NCBI GenBank assembly: GCA_003254925.1
Contig: QANZ01034142.1
Span: 44,233-108,232 of the forward strand
Direction: 5' to 3'
Origin: Chamaecrista fasciculata
Lineage: Eukaryota > Streptophyta > Magnoliopsida > Fabales > Fabaceae
Length of the DNA: 64,000 nucleotides
Shown here piece after piece: positions 23,541-35,100 of this stretch (the stretch's first letter is position 1; the number at the start of each line of letters is the position of its first letter). The notes under the pieces were generated by a model that searched no databases, was not told the origin of the DNA, and worked only from the letters and a program-made list of their open reading frames with translations. Position numbers and translations under genes: made by a program.

Positions 23541-23751
23541 GCTGGGCGTTACGTATCGCCGTTCCCAGCTTTCAAACTCCCATTGCCTTTTCCCTGCCTG
23601 GGCGTTACGTATCGCCGTCCCCAGGGGGTTGCTCATTTTCATAACCATTTCCATATCTACTTCCTTTCCCACTTGGGCGTTACGTATCGCCGTCCCCAAG
23701 GGATTTCTCAAATCCATATCTACCTGGGCGTTACGTATCGCCGTCCCCAGG
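23541..23751. repeat. Array of four 29-nt covarying hairpins
   Basis: Copies at 23541-23569, 23597-23625, 23672-23700 and 23723-23751. All are exactly 29 nt with the invariant centre TGGGCGTTACGTATCGCCGT. The outer pairs change together: GCTGGG with CCCAGC, CCTGGG with CCCAGG (twice), CTTGGG with CCCAAG. Spacers between copies (27, 46 and 22 nt) are unrelated. The pattern suggests selection on a folded RNA or single-stranded DNA. Confidence 0.85.
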
Positions 23752-24879
23752 GGTTTCCCTTGTCCACCTCCACTCAAAGAAGCATACACAAACACAAACA
23801 CAATTCAATTCAGCCAAACAAAAACATACCACACCATAATAATAAATGAATTCAATAGTCAAACACAAACACAAACACAATCTAATCCAACCAAACCAGA
23901 ACATGCCACACATTAAAATAAGAAATAAATACTATAATCCAACACAAACACAGACACAATCAAATTCAATCAACCCACCACCAATATTTGATTAAGTAAT
24001 ATGACCCATCATCAGCACCACCACCAATATTTGAGCAAGAAAATGCATTCATATCCAAAGTTCAAGTAAATCCATCAAAACAGTTCATTTTACAGACTTT
24101 AGGATCAAATACAACAACACTTAGAATTCTTCAAGTCTACCAATCAAGGAAGAGGGAAGGGAGGACGATGGTGGTGACAGTGATCACCGGCGTTCACTGG
24201 CCATCATCAGACGACAACGGGCCTGGGAGGAAGCAGCGGCAGGTTGCTCGCACGAAGGAAGAGGAGAACGAAGGATGGAGGACCAAATTATGTCTTATCG
24301 GTGAGGTGTGGGTTTTTCTTTTAAGAACAAAAGGAAAGGAAGGGGTGGAGGAACTTGCGTGGGATGTCTAGAAAATTCTAGAAAACAAAGGCAGATTAGG
24401 CATAGGGTTCAGAGGCTATAATTCTTGTTTCACCCCAGAAAGAATAAAATTATTTCAAAACAATTCCTAAAAACATGAAATTTTAAAATTGGAATTTTTC
24501 AACAAAATTTATATTGTTGGTTTCGTCCCGAAGAGTAGATTCCAAGTATATAATTTTTTTTTTAAACTCTATCTCTAACATATCTCGTTTCTTACTCGAA
24601 TGAGATCTATTGCAGTGTCAAAATAAAAAGTCAGATCAAGTTTTAATCTCCGTTTGCTCCCAAATTTTTACTACTAGCCCAATAAAATATGGAGATATAA
24701 AGTATGACAATTTACATCCTAAACTACGGGGTTTGCTAATTTCTAAAAATTCTAAACTAAATCTTCTAATACTGGCTCGAAATTAGCTCAAAATCTAATT
24801 TCAATTCTAGAAACCACTCATTTCTATTTCTAAACCCCTAAAAGTAAAGTCTAAAATTCTAGGATCTCACAATTTTGTG

Positions 24880-25093
24880 TTCTTTTTTTAACAGAAAAAG
24901 TGGATGGAAAAGAGTTAGGGGCTAACAATAGAACTTTTTAGAAACTTGAAGAACCAAAACAGAACGAAAAAACTTGAGGGACCAAAATGAAACTTTGAGC
25001 AAACATGAGGGATCAAAAGGGAATAAAAAAAACTTAAAGTACCAAAATGAAACTTTGAGCAAATATGAGGGACCAAAATAGGACTTTGGCCTA
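24880..25093. mobile_element. Single arm of a MULE-type foldback MITE
   Basis: Repeated GAGGGACCAAAA blocks ending GACCAAAATAGGACTTTGGCC at 25093, the same terminus as the complete element at 27628-28149. No left arm is found nearby. Confidence 0.6.
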
Positions 25094-25186
25094 TCTTTTA
25101 TTATACATGCAGGAATAGGAAGGAAATGGTATGATAAAGAAAAAACCAAAACAAATTATATACATCTAATGAACAATATATATAAT

Positions 25187-25895
25187 CAGTGTACAAAAAA
25201 CCGGACCGACCCGCCCGGGTTAACCCAGAACCCGGTGACCCGGGCACTAGGGCGGTCCGGGTGAGGCAAAAACCCGCCAACAATTGAACCGGAAATGACC
25301 CGGTTTAACCTGCCGGTTTTTTATAAAACCGCCACCCATGACTCGGATTGACCCGCTTCCACCTTTTTTTTTTAATTTGAAATCACAAATTAGGGAAAGA
25401 GTACTAATTTTGTCCCCAAACTTTACACCAACTGTCAATTTCTTCCCCAATCTTTTTCTACTGTCAATTATTTTATCCCTAATGTTTCACATTTTGGTCA
25501 ATTTTATCACTTGCTCTTATTTTAGCCAAATATTAACAATAGAATATACGTAACTAAATGATATGTAATGTAAAATTGATGAAAAAATAAACTCAAATTG
25601 AAAAATAGGATGCAATCTTTCATTAGTTTATTAAAAAAAGTTAGTCAAACGATAGAATTGACCAAAATGTAAAATATTGTAGACAAAATTGACAATTGAT
25701 GTAAAGTTTGGGGACGAAATTAGTACTTTAAGTACTTTAAATTTAAGTACTTTTAGAAATTAGAAGTTCTATTTGATTTTTTTTCAATTTGACCGGGCTA
25801 ACAATTGACCCGATTAATAACCTGGCGGTTGAACCAGTGACTCGTGGCCTGAACCCTTGGCCGGGTCAATGTCCGGTCCAGTTACTAAAACATTG
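25187..25895. mobile_element. hAT element with nested MITE
   Basis: A 709-bp element from CAGTGTACAAAAAACCGGAC to ACTAAAACATTG, with a perfect 8-bp duplication TATATAAT (25179-25186 and 25896-25903). The matching site in unit 1 (near 4880) is empty. Inside lies a second element with inverted ends, at 25394-25736. Confidence 0.9.
25394..25736. mobile_element. MITE with GTACTAATTTTGTCCCC ends, nested in hAT
   Basis: Inverted ends: GTACTAATTTTGTCCCCAAA at the left, and TTTGGGGACGAAATTAGTAC at the right. Each is followed inward by an inverted TTTACAC/TGTCAA segment. A relative lies at about 56216-56555. Confidence 0.7.
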
Positions 25896-26196
25896 TATAT
25901 AATTATATATTTCAATTCATACAGTTGTGACTTGTGACCACAGAAGTTTCATTCACGAAAATGTAACTAAATCTTAGCCATGGAAGATCAGTTATGTGAT
26001 TAACACAACATATACAATTCTGCAAATTCGAAGCATTTCTAGACGTACAAAAGTATGAGAAAGAGAAACAGAATAATGAATCAAGTGCAACATTATAACC
26101 TCAGCATTGCAACCTTTTTCGTTGTGTTCGGAAATAAACAACCTTTTTATCTCATGTCAAGTAGGAGCATTTGTTTCAGAAAAAAAAAAATAAAAA

Positions 26197-26536
26197 GGCC
26201 AAAAGTCCTATTTTGGTCCCCAGTTATGCTCGATGTTCCAAATTGGTCCCTCAGTTATTTTTTGTTCCATATCTCAGTTTTCTAAAACTTGACACAGTTG
26301 GTCCCTCAAACATTTTTCATCCATTTTTCTGTTAAAAAAAAAGAAAAAATAAACTTTCATCCCCAAAAGTTTTATTTTCTTATATTAAGGTCTTTTTCTT
26401 TTTATAATGGGATCAAAACGTAAGAAAACAAATTAAGATTTTAACTGAATTTACCTGAAAACACAACTCTCTCTCTCTTTCTCTGTCTCCGTCGTCTGTT
26501 GAATAGAGCCGTGCTTAAAGCCGCTGTGTTCACTCC

Positions 26537-26574
<38 letters not shown>

Positions 26575-26760
26575 TGTTTTTGAGCAAATTCAGTTAAAAT
26601 CTTAATTTATTTCTTTTCTTACGTTTTGATTCTATTATAAAATAAAAGGACCTTAATATAAGAAAATTAAACTTTTGGGGGATGAAAGTTTATTTTTATT
26701 TTTTTTAAACGAAAAAATGGATGGAAAACGTTTGAGGGACTAACTGTGCCAAATTTTGGT
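26197..26760. mobile_element. Foldback MULE-MITE with central GA microsatellite
   Basis: The left arm starts GGCCAAAAGTCCTATTTTGG; the right arm is its inverted copy and is cut off near 26760 by the next foldback. The hairpin centre holds a CT-rich stretch (about 26466-26490) and a (GA)n run at 26538-26572. Same family as 27628-28149. Confidence 0.75.
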
Positions 26761-27265
26761 CATCTTCATTCATTTTAAAGCGTCCCAAAGCTCAAATCCT
26801 CATTCATTTTAGTCTCAAATCCTCAAAATAAAATTTTCATTCATTTTAGTCCCAAAGCTCAAATCCTCTTTTTCATCATCTTCATTCATTTTAGTCTCAA
26901 ATCCTCAAAATAAAATTTTAAAGCGTCCCAAAGCTCTTCCAAACATTCCAATTTAGTCCTTAAAAGTATTTAAACCCCTAAAACCTAAACTCTAAACCCT
27001 AAAATCTTAAACCCTAAAACCTAAACCTTGAACCCTAAAAAAATCTTATTTGAGCAATTAGGTCCCTCACCCTAAAAACATCCGATCTCAAATTAGATTT
27101 TTTTAGGTTTTAGGGTTTTAGGGTTTAGGGTTTAGAGTTTAGGTTTTAGGGTTTTTAATACTTTTTTAAGGACTAAATTGGAATGTTTGGAAGAGCTTTG
27201 GGACACTTTAAAATTTTATTTTGAGGATTTAGGACTAAAATGAATGAAGATGATGAAAAAGAGGG
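26756..27265. mobile_element. Foldback repeat with inverted telomere-like arrays
   Basis: The left arm begins CATCTTCATTCATTTTA and carries degenerate CCCTAAA copies (26972-27042). The right arm carries TTTAGGG copies (27101-27155) and ends TAAAATGAATGAAGATGATG. The plant telomere heptamer thus occurs head-to-head in one hairpin. Confidence 0.75.
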
Positions 27266-27627
27266 GCAACTGAAAATAATGAGATAAAAATTGAAGCCAG
27301 GGACCAATTTGACAAAACACAAATTTTCTGTTTTTTTTTAGTAATAATGTTGATGTGGCGCATATTAATCTAGTTGGAAATTTTTTAAGTTAAACCCGTG
27401 CTGACATGGCAGTTAACGTGCCACGTCAGCACTTAACGTGCCACGTCAAGTTTTTTAAAACGTAGACGGAGAGACCTATTTGTCTAAGTTTGAAATCGCG
27501 TATTGAAAATATGCTTAGGGATTGGTTGAAAATTGAAATACTGCTTATAGGTTGATTGGTTAAACAATTCTAACGCACCTGAATTGAGTTAAATCGATGG
27601 ATGATTAAACATACATTTTTTTAAATA

Positions 27628-28149
27628 GGTCAAAGTCCTATTTTGGTCCCCCAGTTATGTTCCTTGTTCCAAATAGGTCCCCCAATTATTTTTTGTTCCA
27701 TATTGGTCCCCCAGTTATGCAAAACTTGAAAAAGTTGGTCCCTCTAACGTTTTCCATCCATTTTTCCGTTAAAAAAAGAGGAAAAATAAACTTTCATCCC
27801 CAAAAGTTTTATTTTCTTATATTAAGGTCCTTTTCTTTTTATAATAGGATCAAAACGTAAGAAAAGAAAGTAAATTAAGATTTTAAGTGAATTTACCCAA
27901 AAAATACAAAAAANTTCTTACGTTTTGATCCTATTATAAAAAGAAAAGGACCTTAATATAAGAAAATAAAATTTTTGGCGATGAAAGTTTATTTTTCCTC
28001 TTTTTTTAATGGAAAAATGGATGTAAAACGTTAGAGGGACCAACTTTTTCAAGTTTTGGATAACTGGAGGACCAATATGAAACAAAAAATAACTGGAGAA
28101 CCTATTTGGAACAAGGAGCATAACTGGGGACCAAAATAGGACTTTGGCC
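27628..28149. mobile_element. Complete foldback MULE-MITE
   Basis: A 522-bp palindrome from GGTCAAAGTCCTATTTTGG to CCAAAATAGGACTTTGGCC with a perfect 9-bp duplication TTTTAAATA (27619-27627 and 28150-28158). Arms of about 260 bp are nearly perfect complements. A single N at 27914 marks an unresolved centre. Confidence 0.9.
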
Positions 28150-29118
28150 TTTTAAATAATATAAAGATTATATCATTCAAAAAGAATATTATAAGTAATA
28201 AATTAATAAATCTCAATCATCATTATATAAGATAAAAATTATAAAAATGAGTTTAAAAGTTCAATAAACATAAATAAGTTTATATTTTGAGTTAAAAAGA
28301 GCAAAACTACATTAGTTCTAGCAAAACTTCTGTCATGGACGAAGAATATAAGAATGACAGAGTTGGGCTTTAGTTGGACATTGAGTCAATTGTGACTCTG
28401 AAAATTGAAAAAGGAAAAAAAGAAAAAGAGAAAGAAAATTGATAGAGTTGGGCTTTGGATCCAACATTAAATTAAATATAAAAATTTTGAGATATATTTG
28501 ATAATTGATTGTAATATAAATTTTATTTTTTGAATAATTATATATTTTTAAAAAATTGTGGCACCCACATTAATATAAGTATATAACTAAGGAACACTGT
28601 CTAACTTTCCCAAATCAAAATTCACATAACACAAGGTTAGTGGTTCAATGAATGGGAATAGATTCTCTTATTAAGAATTTCCTCAATATATATATTAGGA
28701 TGGTCTAAATTCTAAACTCTAAAACAGAAAAATGCAAAAGGAATACAATATACAGTAGCATTTGGCAAAACTAGAAATAGAGTATAAAGGAACAAGAGAC
28801 TCAATTGACTCAATAATTGATTTCACAACTGAGTCACAACTGAAATAGAGTATAAATCCTAAGTCTCTTCCCCAGTGGACATATTTCAGTTGTGACTTGT
28901 GATTTAGAGTTACAATTGAGTCACAACTGAAATATGTCCACTGGGGAAGAGACTTAGGATTTAGAAACAAGAGAAAAAGCATTGAGAATACTAGGTGAAT
29001 AATTGATTTCATTATAGAATTGCAGGAAAACAGAACAAAATAAAAAGATATAACAATTAGTTCAAGCCTTTGAATTCATAACATACATTAGCCAAAACTT
29101 CAAAAGGCAACTTCCAGA
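28150..29118. other. 3' flank of GH127 copy 2
   Basis: No gene. The parts 28310-28480 and 28700-29118 match the 3' flank of copy 1. A local inverted repeat at about 28845-28970 (AAGTCTCTTCCCCAGTGGAC and its complement) is seen here but not in copy 1. Confidence 0.6.
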
Positions 29119-32100
29119 TCAAGGATAAATATTTAGGTAGGACGTGTAAGGCTCATCCCTAAAGGCTACTATGGGTTCCATCAAATAGTTTCTATTGAAC
29201 CCTTGTGCAATGAAGCTAATGGGATGGTACTGTTTCAAGCCTTTAGCCAAAGTGAAGCTTGCAGCTTGATCAAAGGACGTAGGATCTTCAAGTGATGAAT
29301 TATATTTACACATAAGTTTCACTTCTTGACCAACAACATAGTTCACACCACTATAGAAATAGCATCCCTTATTGCTCTCAGACTCTATGGATATTGTATC
29401 CTTCTTGCCATCTAAACCTTGCACCACACGAAACACAGATGTAGAATTACTCGTAGCATTGAATTCATTGCCTACAAAAAAAGTATTATTCGGGCCTTGA
29501 TGCATCACTCGCATTCCAGGAAGGTGCACCGGCTCGATCGACACAAGCTTATTGATGGCATCACGAATATTTGTGAAGGGAGTTTGGTCTAACATGACAA
29601 TTTTGTAGGTTGCAAGGGTGGCATTTTGTGTGCCATCATAAGGAACATGTTCCATTGTGAAGAATTGCTTATCACCAAGCTTCAAATAGACCATTGCAAA
29701 ACTTGAATTTCCAAAGCCTTGGGTGAATGTGAATAGGGTTTGGTGGTTGTTGTATTGTACTGGGGTTATGTAGTCTCGAGGTTCCTTTTGTGAACCAACT
29801 TTAAGGTCCCATGAGTCGTCGGAGGTATGGCTAACTAGAAGGTACGGACCATATAGGATCGCATGAACTGAAGAGTATTCATTCCTATCATCTGCATTTG
29901 GTTATATATGTCATTAATCACGTATAATATTTGATTAAAGTAAAAATAAATAATGAAATTGATCAAAATATAAAATTTTGAAGACCAAATTGATAACAAA
30001 CAAATATTGTAGATGAAATTGACTAAGATAATTTTATACATATATCTTTGTAATAAGATCATTTTGTGATAAGTTAATTAGTCTAACTCTTTAGTTTGTA
30101 GGAAAGGCCCAACTTCCAGGACCAACAAAACTATCATTGGTTTAATTCTATTAATTCTATTAATAGTTTAGTAAGAGCTAATACCATAATCTAATATATA
30201 TAATGCAGATATAATATTGATTTTATCTCATTAATCTAATATAAATATATCACATAATTGAATGATATGAATTCATATAAATACCTTTGAGAGGCTCAGA
30301 TCTTAGAGGGATGGGCAAGCTGAAGGTCAAATTGTCGCCAGGGCTCCACTTTCTTGTCAATGATAAATATGACCCTACAAGAATATATTGACAGAATTAT
30401 ATATTAATTAACTTTAAATTACAAAGTACCTTTTTAATTAAAAATAAACATGAAATTTCAAAGAATTGATTTGCTTTGTGCTTCACTGTATTATATTATA
30501 CCCACCTCCTTCAACTGACTGAGATAATGGCTCATTGTTAAGTAAAGTTTGAGAATGATTTAGACGAGTCCACGTTGGTATCCGAAAGTTCAATGTAGAA
30601 GTTGGGACATCACCCTTCAAAAATGAAGGAAAACCAATTAGAAATCAAAATACATTATAAAAAATTAGGAATGTTAAAATGAATCAACCAAATAATTTAT
30701 TGTAGTTCACAAGTTAAGTAAATTGAGTACTCACACAAATTAGATTATGTAATAAGTCAAGAAATTGTTTATCCGACTTAATCATCAAGATACTGAGTCA
30801 ACTTAGCCAATTTAAACTATCTCCTTTTTTGTTCATTCTTTTTCAAATTTTTGTCATTAATTTCTCTTTTTTATTTTTGTAATTTCAATAGTTTTTACAA
30901 TAATGTTGAAATATAAGAATATCAAATCAAATAAAAAATATATAATTTAGGTTATTAACAAAAAAATGAATAAATTAACAATTTAATCACTGAAAGATCA
31001 CCAACTTGACAACTCAGTTCCTAAAAAATTAAAATATATAATTGATCAGTCTCTAAAATATCAAAGCAACATACTTATTTAGTCTTTTATATAGATTAAA
31101 CAATATACCGTTTTGATCTTTTAAAGAATAAAGAGTATACTGTTTAAATCTTTAAAAATATTAAAGGTGTATTTTAATATTTTAAGCATTAAATTATTAT
31201 CTTACTAAAACAATTATATAACTTGACTATTGTCAACCAACCTACATAACTTATAAGTTGACTCACTTAATTTGCAAGTCAAATAAGTAGGGTTATTTTT
31301 TAGTTTAAGTTTTTACCCATTTTCTAGTGATTAGTGAGTCAAAAATGTCACAACTAGGCTCACTTATGAGGTATGTTAAACAAGTTAATTTCATGGATTG
31401 AATCATCTCTATAAAAAATTAATTAATATGGAAAGGGCAAATATACACAATCCGTGAATCATGGATTTTTATCTCAAGATGTGTGTAAAATTAGATTCCA
31501 CGGCCGGAACAAAGCAACCACCCTCCCTGTAACATTGTCCATAGAAAAATAAAGCAAAAATTACCTGTTTATTGGGAGAAAAAGTGAAAGTGACACAGAG
31601 AAAAAATATTGATTTAATTGAGATTAAGTATATGTTTTATGTGTTTTTTTAATATACACCTACTAAAAATAATAATAAATTTATATTTTCTACAATAAAA
31701 AGAATATTTTGTAAAAGAAAGTATAAATATATATAAAAAAAATTTTAAAAAATAAATAATTGGTATACCCCGAGCCGGATCAACAAGAACTAGATCCGAA
31801 ACCCGGAACGAAGTAACTGGGTCGGACCGGGTTTTGTTCACCCCTAGATCCAATGGTTGGAAGAAAGAAAAATTACCTTATTATTGGGAGCAAAAGTGAA
31901 GGTAACACGGAGGAAGGGGTCCCATGAAGAATATGGAGTGACAGTCTGATCAATCAAAATATTGCCAGCTTTCCAATTGAAATTACTTGAGATATACTGA
32001 GCAATATAGAGATTAGGGTTTTGTGTTTGTTCTTCAAAATAGATGAAATCTCCCAATTTTGAGAAAGATTCAATGCCAGTGCCATAACAACACCAAAAGC

Positions 32101-35100
32101 TATCAAATTGAGTGCCCCATCCATGAGTACTTTTGGCCTTGGTAACACCACGTCCTTGTGGAAGAAAATAGATCATAATTCCAGGATCTGTTCCTCTTTG
32201 AATGCTTAATACTCCATTTGTAAATGTTCTCTCATAATAATCTGCATAGCTTATATCTTTTGTCCATCTATATAGATTCCGAGATATCTACAAATTTCAT
32301 TGTATGGTATCCACCAAAAACATATATATTAGTTAGTATGCATTTGATCATTTATATAAGGTAAGTAAAAGTACTAATTTTAGTTTAAGAAACAACACAT
32401 TTAAAAAAAAAGGGCGGCCCAGTGCACGAGGCTTCCACTAGGTGAGGTCTGGGGAAGGTCAAGATGTACGCAGCATTACCAGACAGCAACCTTACCGTTG
32501 CGCCAAGACTCACCCTCTTAATTAAAACAACACATTAATCGAAAATTCGAAATATATGACTCAATTCTTGAATTATTATAATCACTAATGATTTGGTCCA
32601 TAGGTCATCTTCAGGGACTAAAAAATAAAAATTTAGTACAAGTTCAATGAGCAGGAAAGAATAAAATAAGTGTAAATTCAGGAACCAAATCATTAATAAT
32701 TGAAAGATTTTGAGGACTAAATTGTATGTTTTGATTATTCTAGGACTGATTCATTGACTCGGTATAAATTCAACAACCAAATAGTAAGTTTTCTCATTTT
32801 AGTTCTTTATCTTTAGTCATAAAAGATCAATAATCCGGCAACAAAAAATTGAGAAAACATATAACTAGTATTCACATTTGAACATTTTCATTTTTATAAA
32901 TTAAATTTTCATCTTTCTAAACTAAATATTATATAAAATTTAGATTTTTTTATAAAAATCAAGAGTAAAAAAAGAAAAAGTAGTGAAACATTTTTTGTTC
33001 TTCTAAATTATGTTTTTGATATAAGTAATTATATAATCAAAATTCACTAGGAAAAAAATGTTATTTAGGCATTTGAAATAAAAGTTTACTAAAATATTAA
33101 GACATAATAGATAATCTTATCAAGAAGTCATATAGTATAACCATTGAGAAGAAATTGAGTAATTATAATACATACCTTCAACATGTTATAAGATGTGCAG
33201 GATTCTTCATTGTCTGTGGCTAGAACAGAGCCCATTCTATTTGGCAATCTCCTATAGACACAAATTTGAATTAAAATAAAAATAGCATAATTAAGAATCA
33301 AAAACTAAATGTTTAAAAGAATATTCAGGTAATTAATATGTATGATCGAAATATATAATTCATTAAAACAAATAAAAATTTCATTACCAATACTCTGCAA
33401 TGGAAGTGCCTCCAGTTGCATAAGCATGTGAGGTGTTAACAAGGTCCATAAAGTACGTGGATATATCCTAACATAAAAGAAAACAGGAAAAAAAATCATG
33501 TTAATAATGAATTTCTTCATTTATATTTTTTAATTTGAGTCTATTTTGCGAAGCTAATTACCGAATACAGTGGGTCTCCCACGAATTCATATCGCTTTTG
33601 AGCTCCAATAACGATTGGAATATGGGTGTTTGTATGAAGATCAGATATATCACCAGACTTGCAAAACAATCAAATTCAGCATTAATCTTTCAAGAATTAA
33701 TAAACAAAGTATAATGTTTTAATATTTCAAGGACTAAATTGTGTTTTTCAATCTTTTAGGGACCAAATTATCAACTCGACAATTGTTTAAGGACCAAATT
33801 GTTAGTTTAGTCAGGTATATTTCTTAAAAAAATAATTATATAAATACCTCAGTAGCAAGTAAGCCCAAGAAGCAAGGCTTATCAAAAAGATGAGCCAAGG
33901 TTTGATACTTAGAATTTCCAGTGAGATTGTAGATTGTGTAAAGCAAATCATTCATTCCTCCAAATTCCTCATTCAGTAATTCTAAGAATTTGGGCAAAGT
34001 GTTCTTTTGAATAAAATTCATCACACGATCGTAGAAATAATCAGCCATCCATGTCACCATTTTTAGAGCTTCAGGGTTCTCTCCATATGTATATTGATCC
34101 AATAGCCCAGCCATGACCTACATTAATTAAGATTAATAAGGCTATATTGCACTCAAACTCTCCAAGTTTTAAGTTAGGAGCAATAAATAGCTTTGAGTTT
34201 CAAGATTGACAGACAAACTCCTAAGTTTTCAACTTTGATCACTTATGACATTTGAGTTTCAAAACTTGATAGACAGACTCCCATGAGCTCTCAGTTTTAT
34301 TCACCTAGAACTCCAAAATAGTTTCACATTTTTAAATCTCAAGGGTATTAAGTAAACAAAACTGAAAGCTTAAGAAGTTTGTTTGTCAAGTTTTGAAACT
34401 AAAAGATCCTAAATAAAATGAAGTTAAAATCCTTAACAAGGGAGTGTCTATCAAACTTTAAAATTTAAGAACATTTTCTCTCTATAATCTAAAATTCAAG
34501 GGATTTTAATATAATTTATTGGATTAATAAATAACAATTGAACTAGATGATGAGTCTAATTTTGACGTACCTTATGAATAGTGTAATAGGGAGCCCAAAC
34601 AAATTTATTAGCCTCAAGACGATCAAAGAACTCAGTGGGAAATGCAGAGAGATAACCTGTGTTGATTTTCTTCTGACACTCAGAAAGTTTGCTAACTAAT
34701 GCTAACATTTTTTCCCTTATTTGTTCATTATGAGTGCTGGCCCACATTTGAGCAGTTGCACTCAAGTAATGACCTGATGTTAAGAAACAAAAAAACAAGA
34801 CTTCATTAGTTCTTTTTAGAGAAATTTCGATTAAAAAATTCTAGTGTAACTTTTAATGTTTTTTATTCTTCTAAATTATAATTTTCTATAGTGGAGTTTC
34901 TCAAAAGATATATATATATACACACAACACACAAAATTTAAGCATTTGATTATAAAAAACTTGTTAAGATATTAAAACATGTTATATATTTTTTAAATTT
35001 TACTTAAAGTGATTACATGAATAAATTGAGTCATTTTAAAATTCTAACCGAGGAAATTGATTTTAATAAAACATAAAAGAGCACAAAATTAAATTTGACC

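Larger units (their letters stand above)
20835..24871. mobile_element. Solo LTR, about 3.1 kb plus nested hAT
   Basis: Bounded by TG (20835) and CA (24871), with a perfect 5-bp target duplication ATTTT (20830-20834 and 24872-24876). No primer-binding site, gag, pol or second LTR lies inside. It reads like a long gypsy-type LTR in minus orientation (TGTGAGATCC start, GTCGTGACA end); the superfamily is inferred. A 879-bp hAT element is nested near its left end and an array of four hairpins is at 23541-23751. ORFs within (for example 24168-24371) resemble nothing known. Confidence 0.8.
25094..26031. repeat. Second-unit copy of the TIC20 leader-intron segment
   Basis: Parts 25094-25186 and 25904-26031 match about 4793-5010 (shared words include TATCTTTTATTATACATGCA and CTAAATCTTAGCCATGGAAG). 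They are split by a hAT element. This marks the left edge of duplication unit 2; the TIC20 exon itself is not duplicated. Confidence 0.8.

Noticed and set aside
23541..23751. CRISPR-like array
   Set aside because: Four short near-identical repeats with unique spacers look superficially similar, but spacing is irregular, repeats vary in compensating pairs, and this is plant LTR DNA.
23499..23916. Overlapping ORFs repeating A-L-R-I-A-V-P or G-V-T-Y-R-R-P-Q-G
   Set aside because: They are translations of the 29-nt hairpin array on both strands. Spacers between copies vary and conserved pairing explains the repeats better than coding.
24168..24371. 67-codon ORF in the solo LTR
   Set aside because: GC-richer, but confined to the LTR and without similarity to gag, pol or host proteins.
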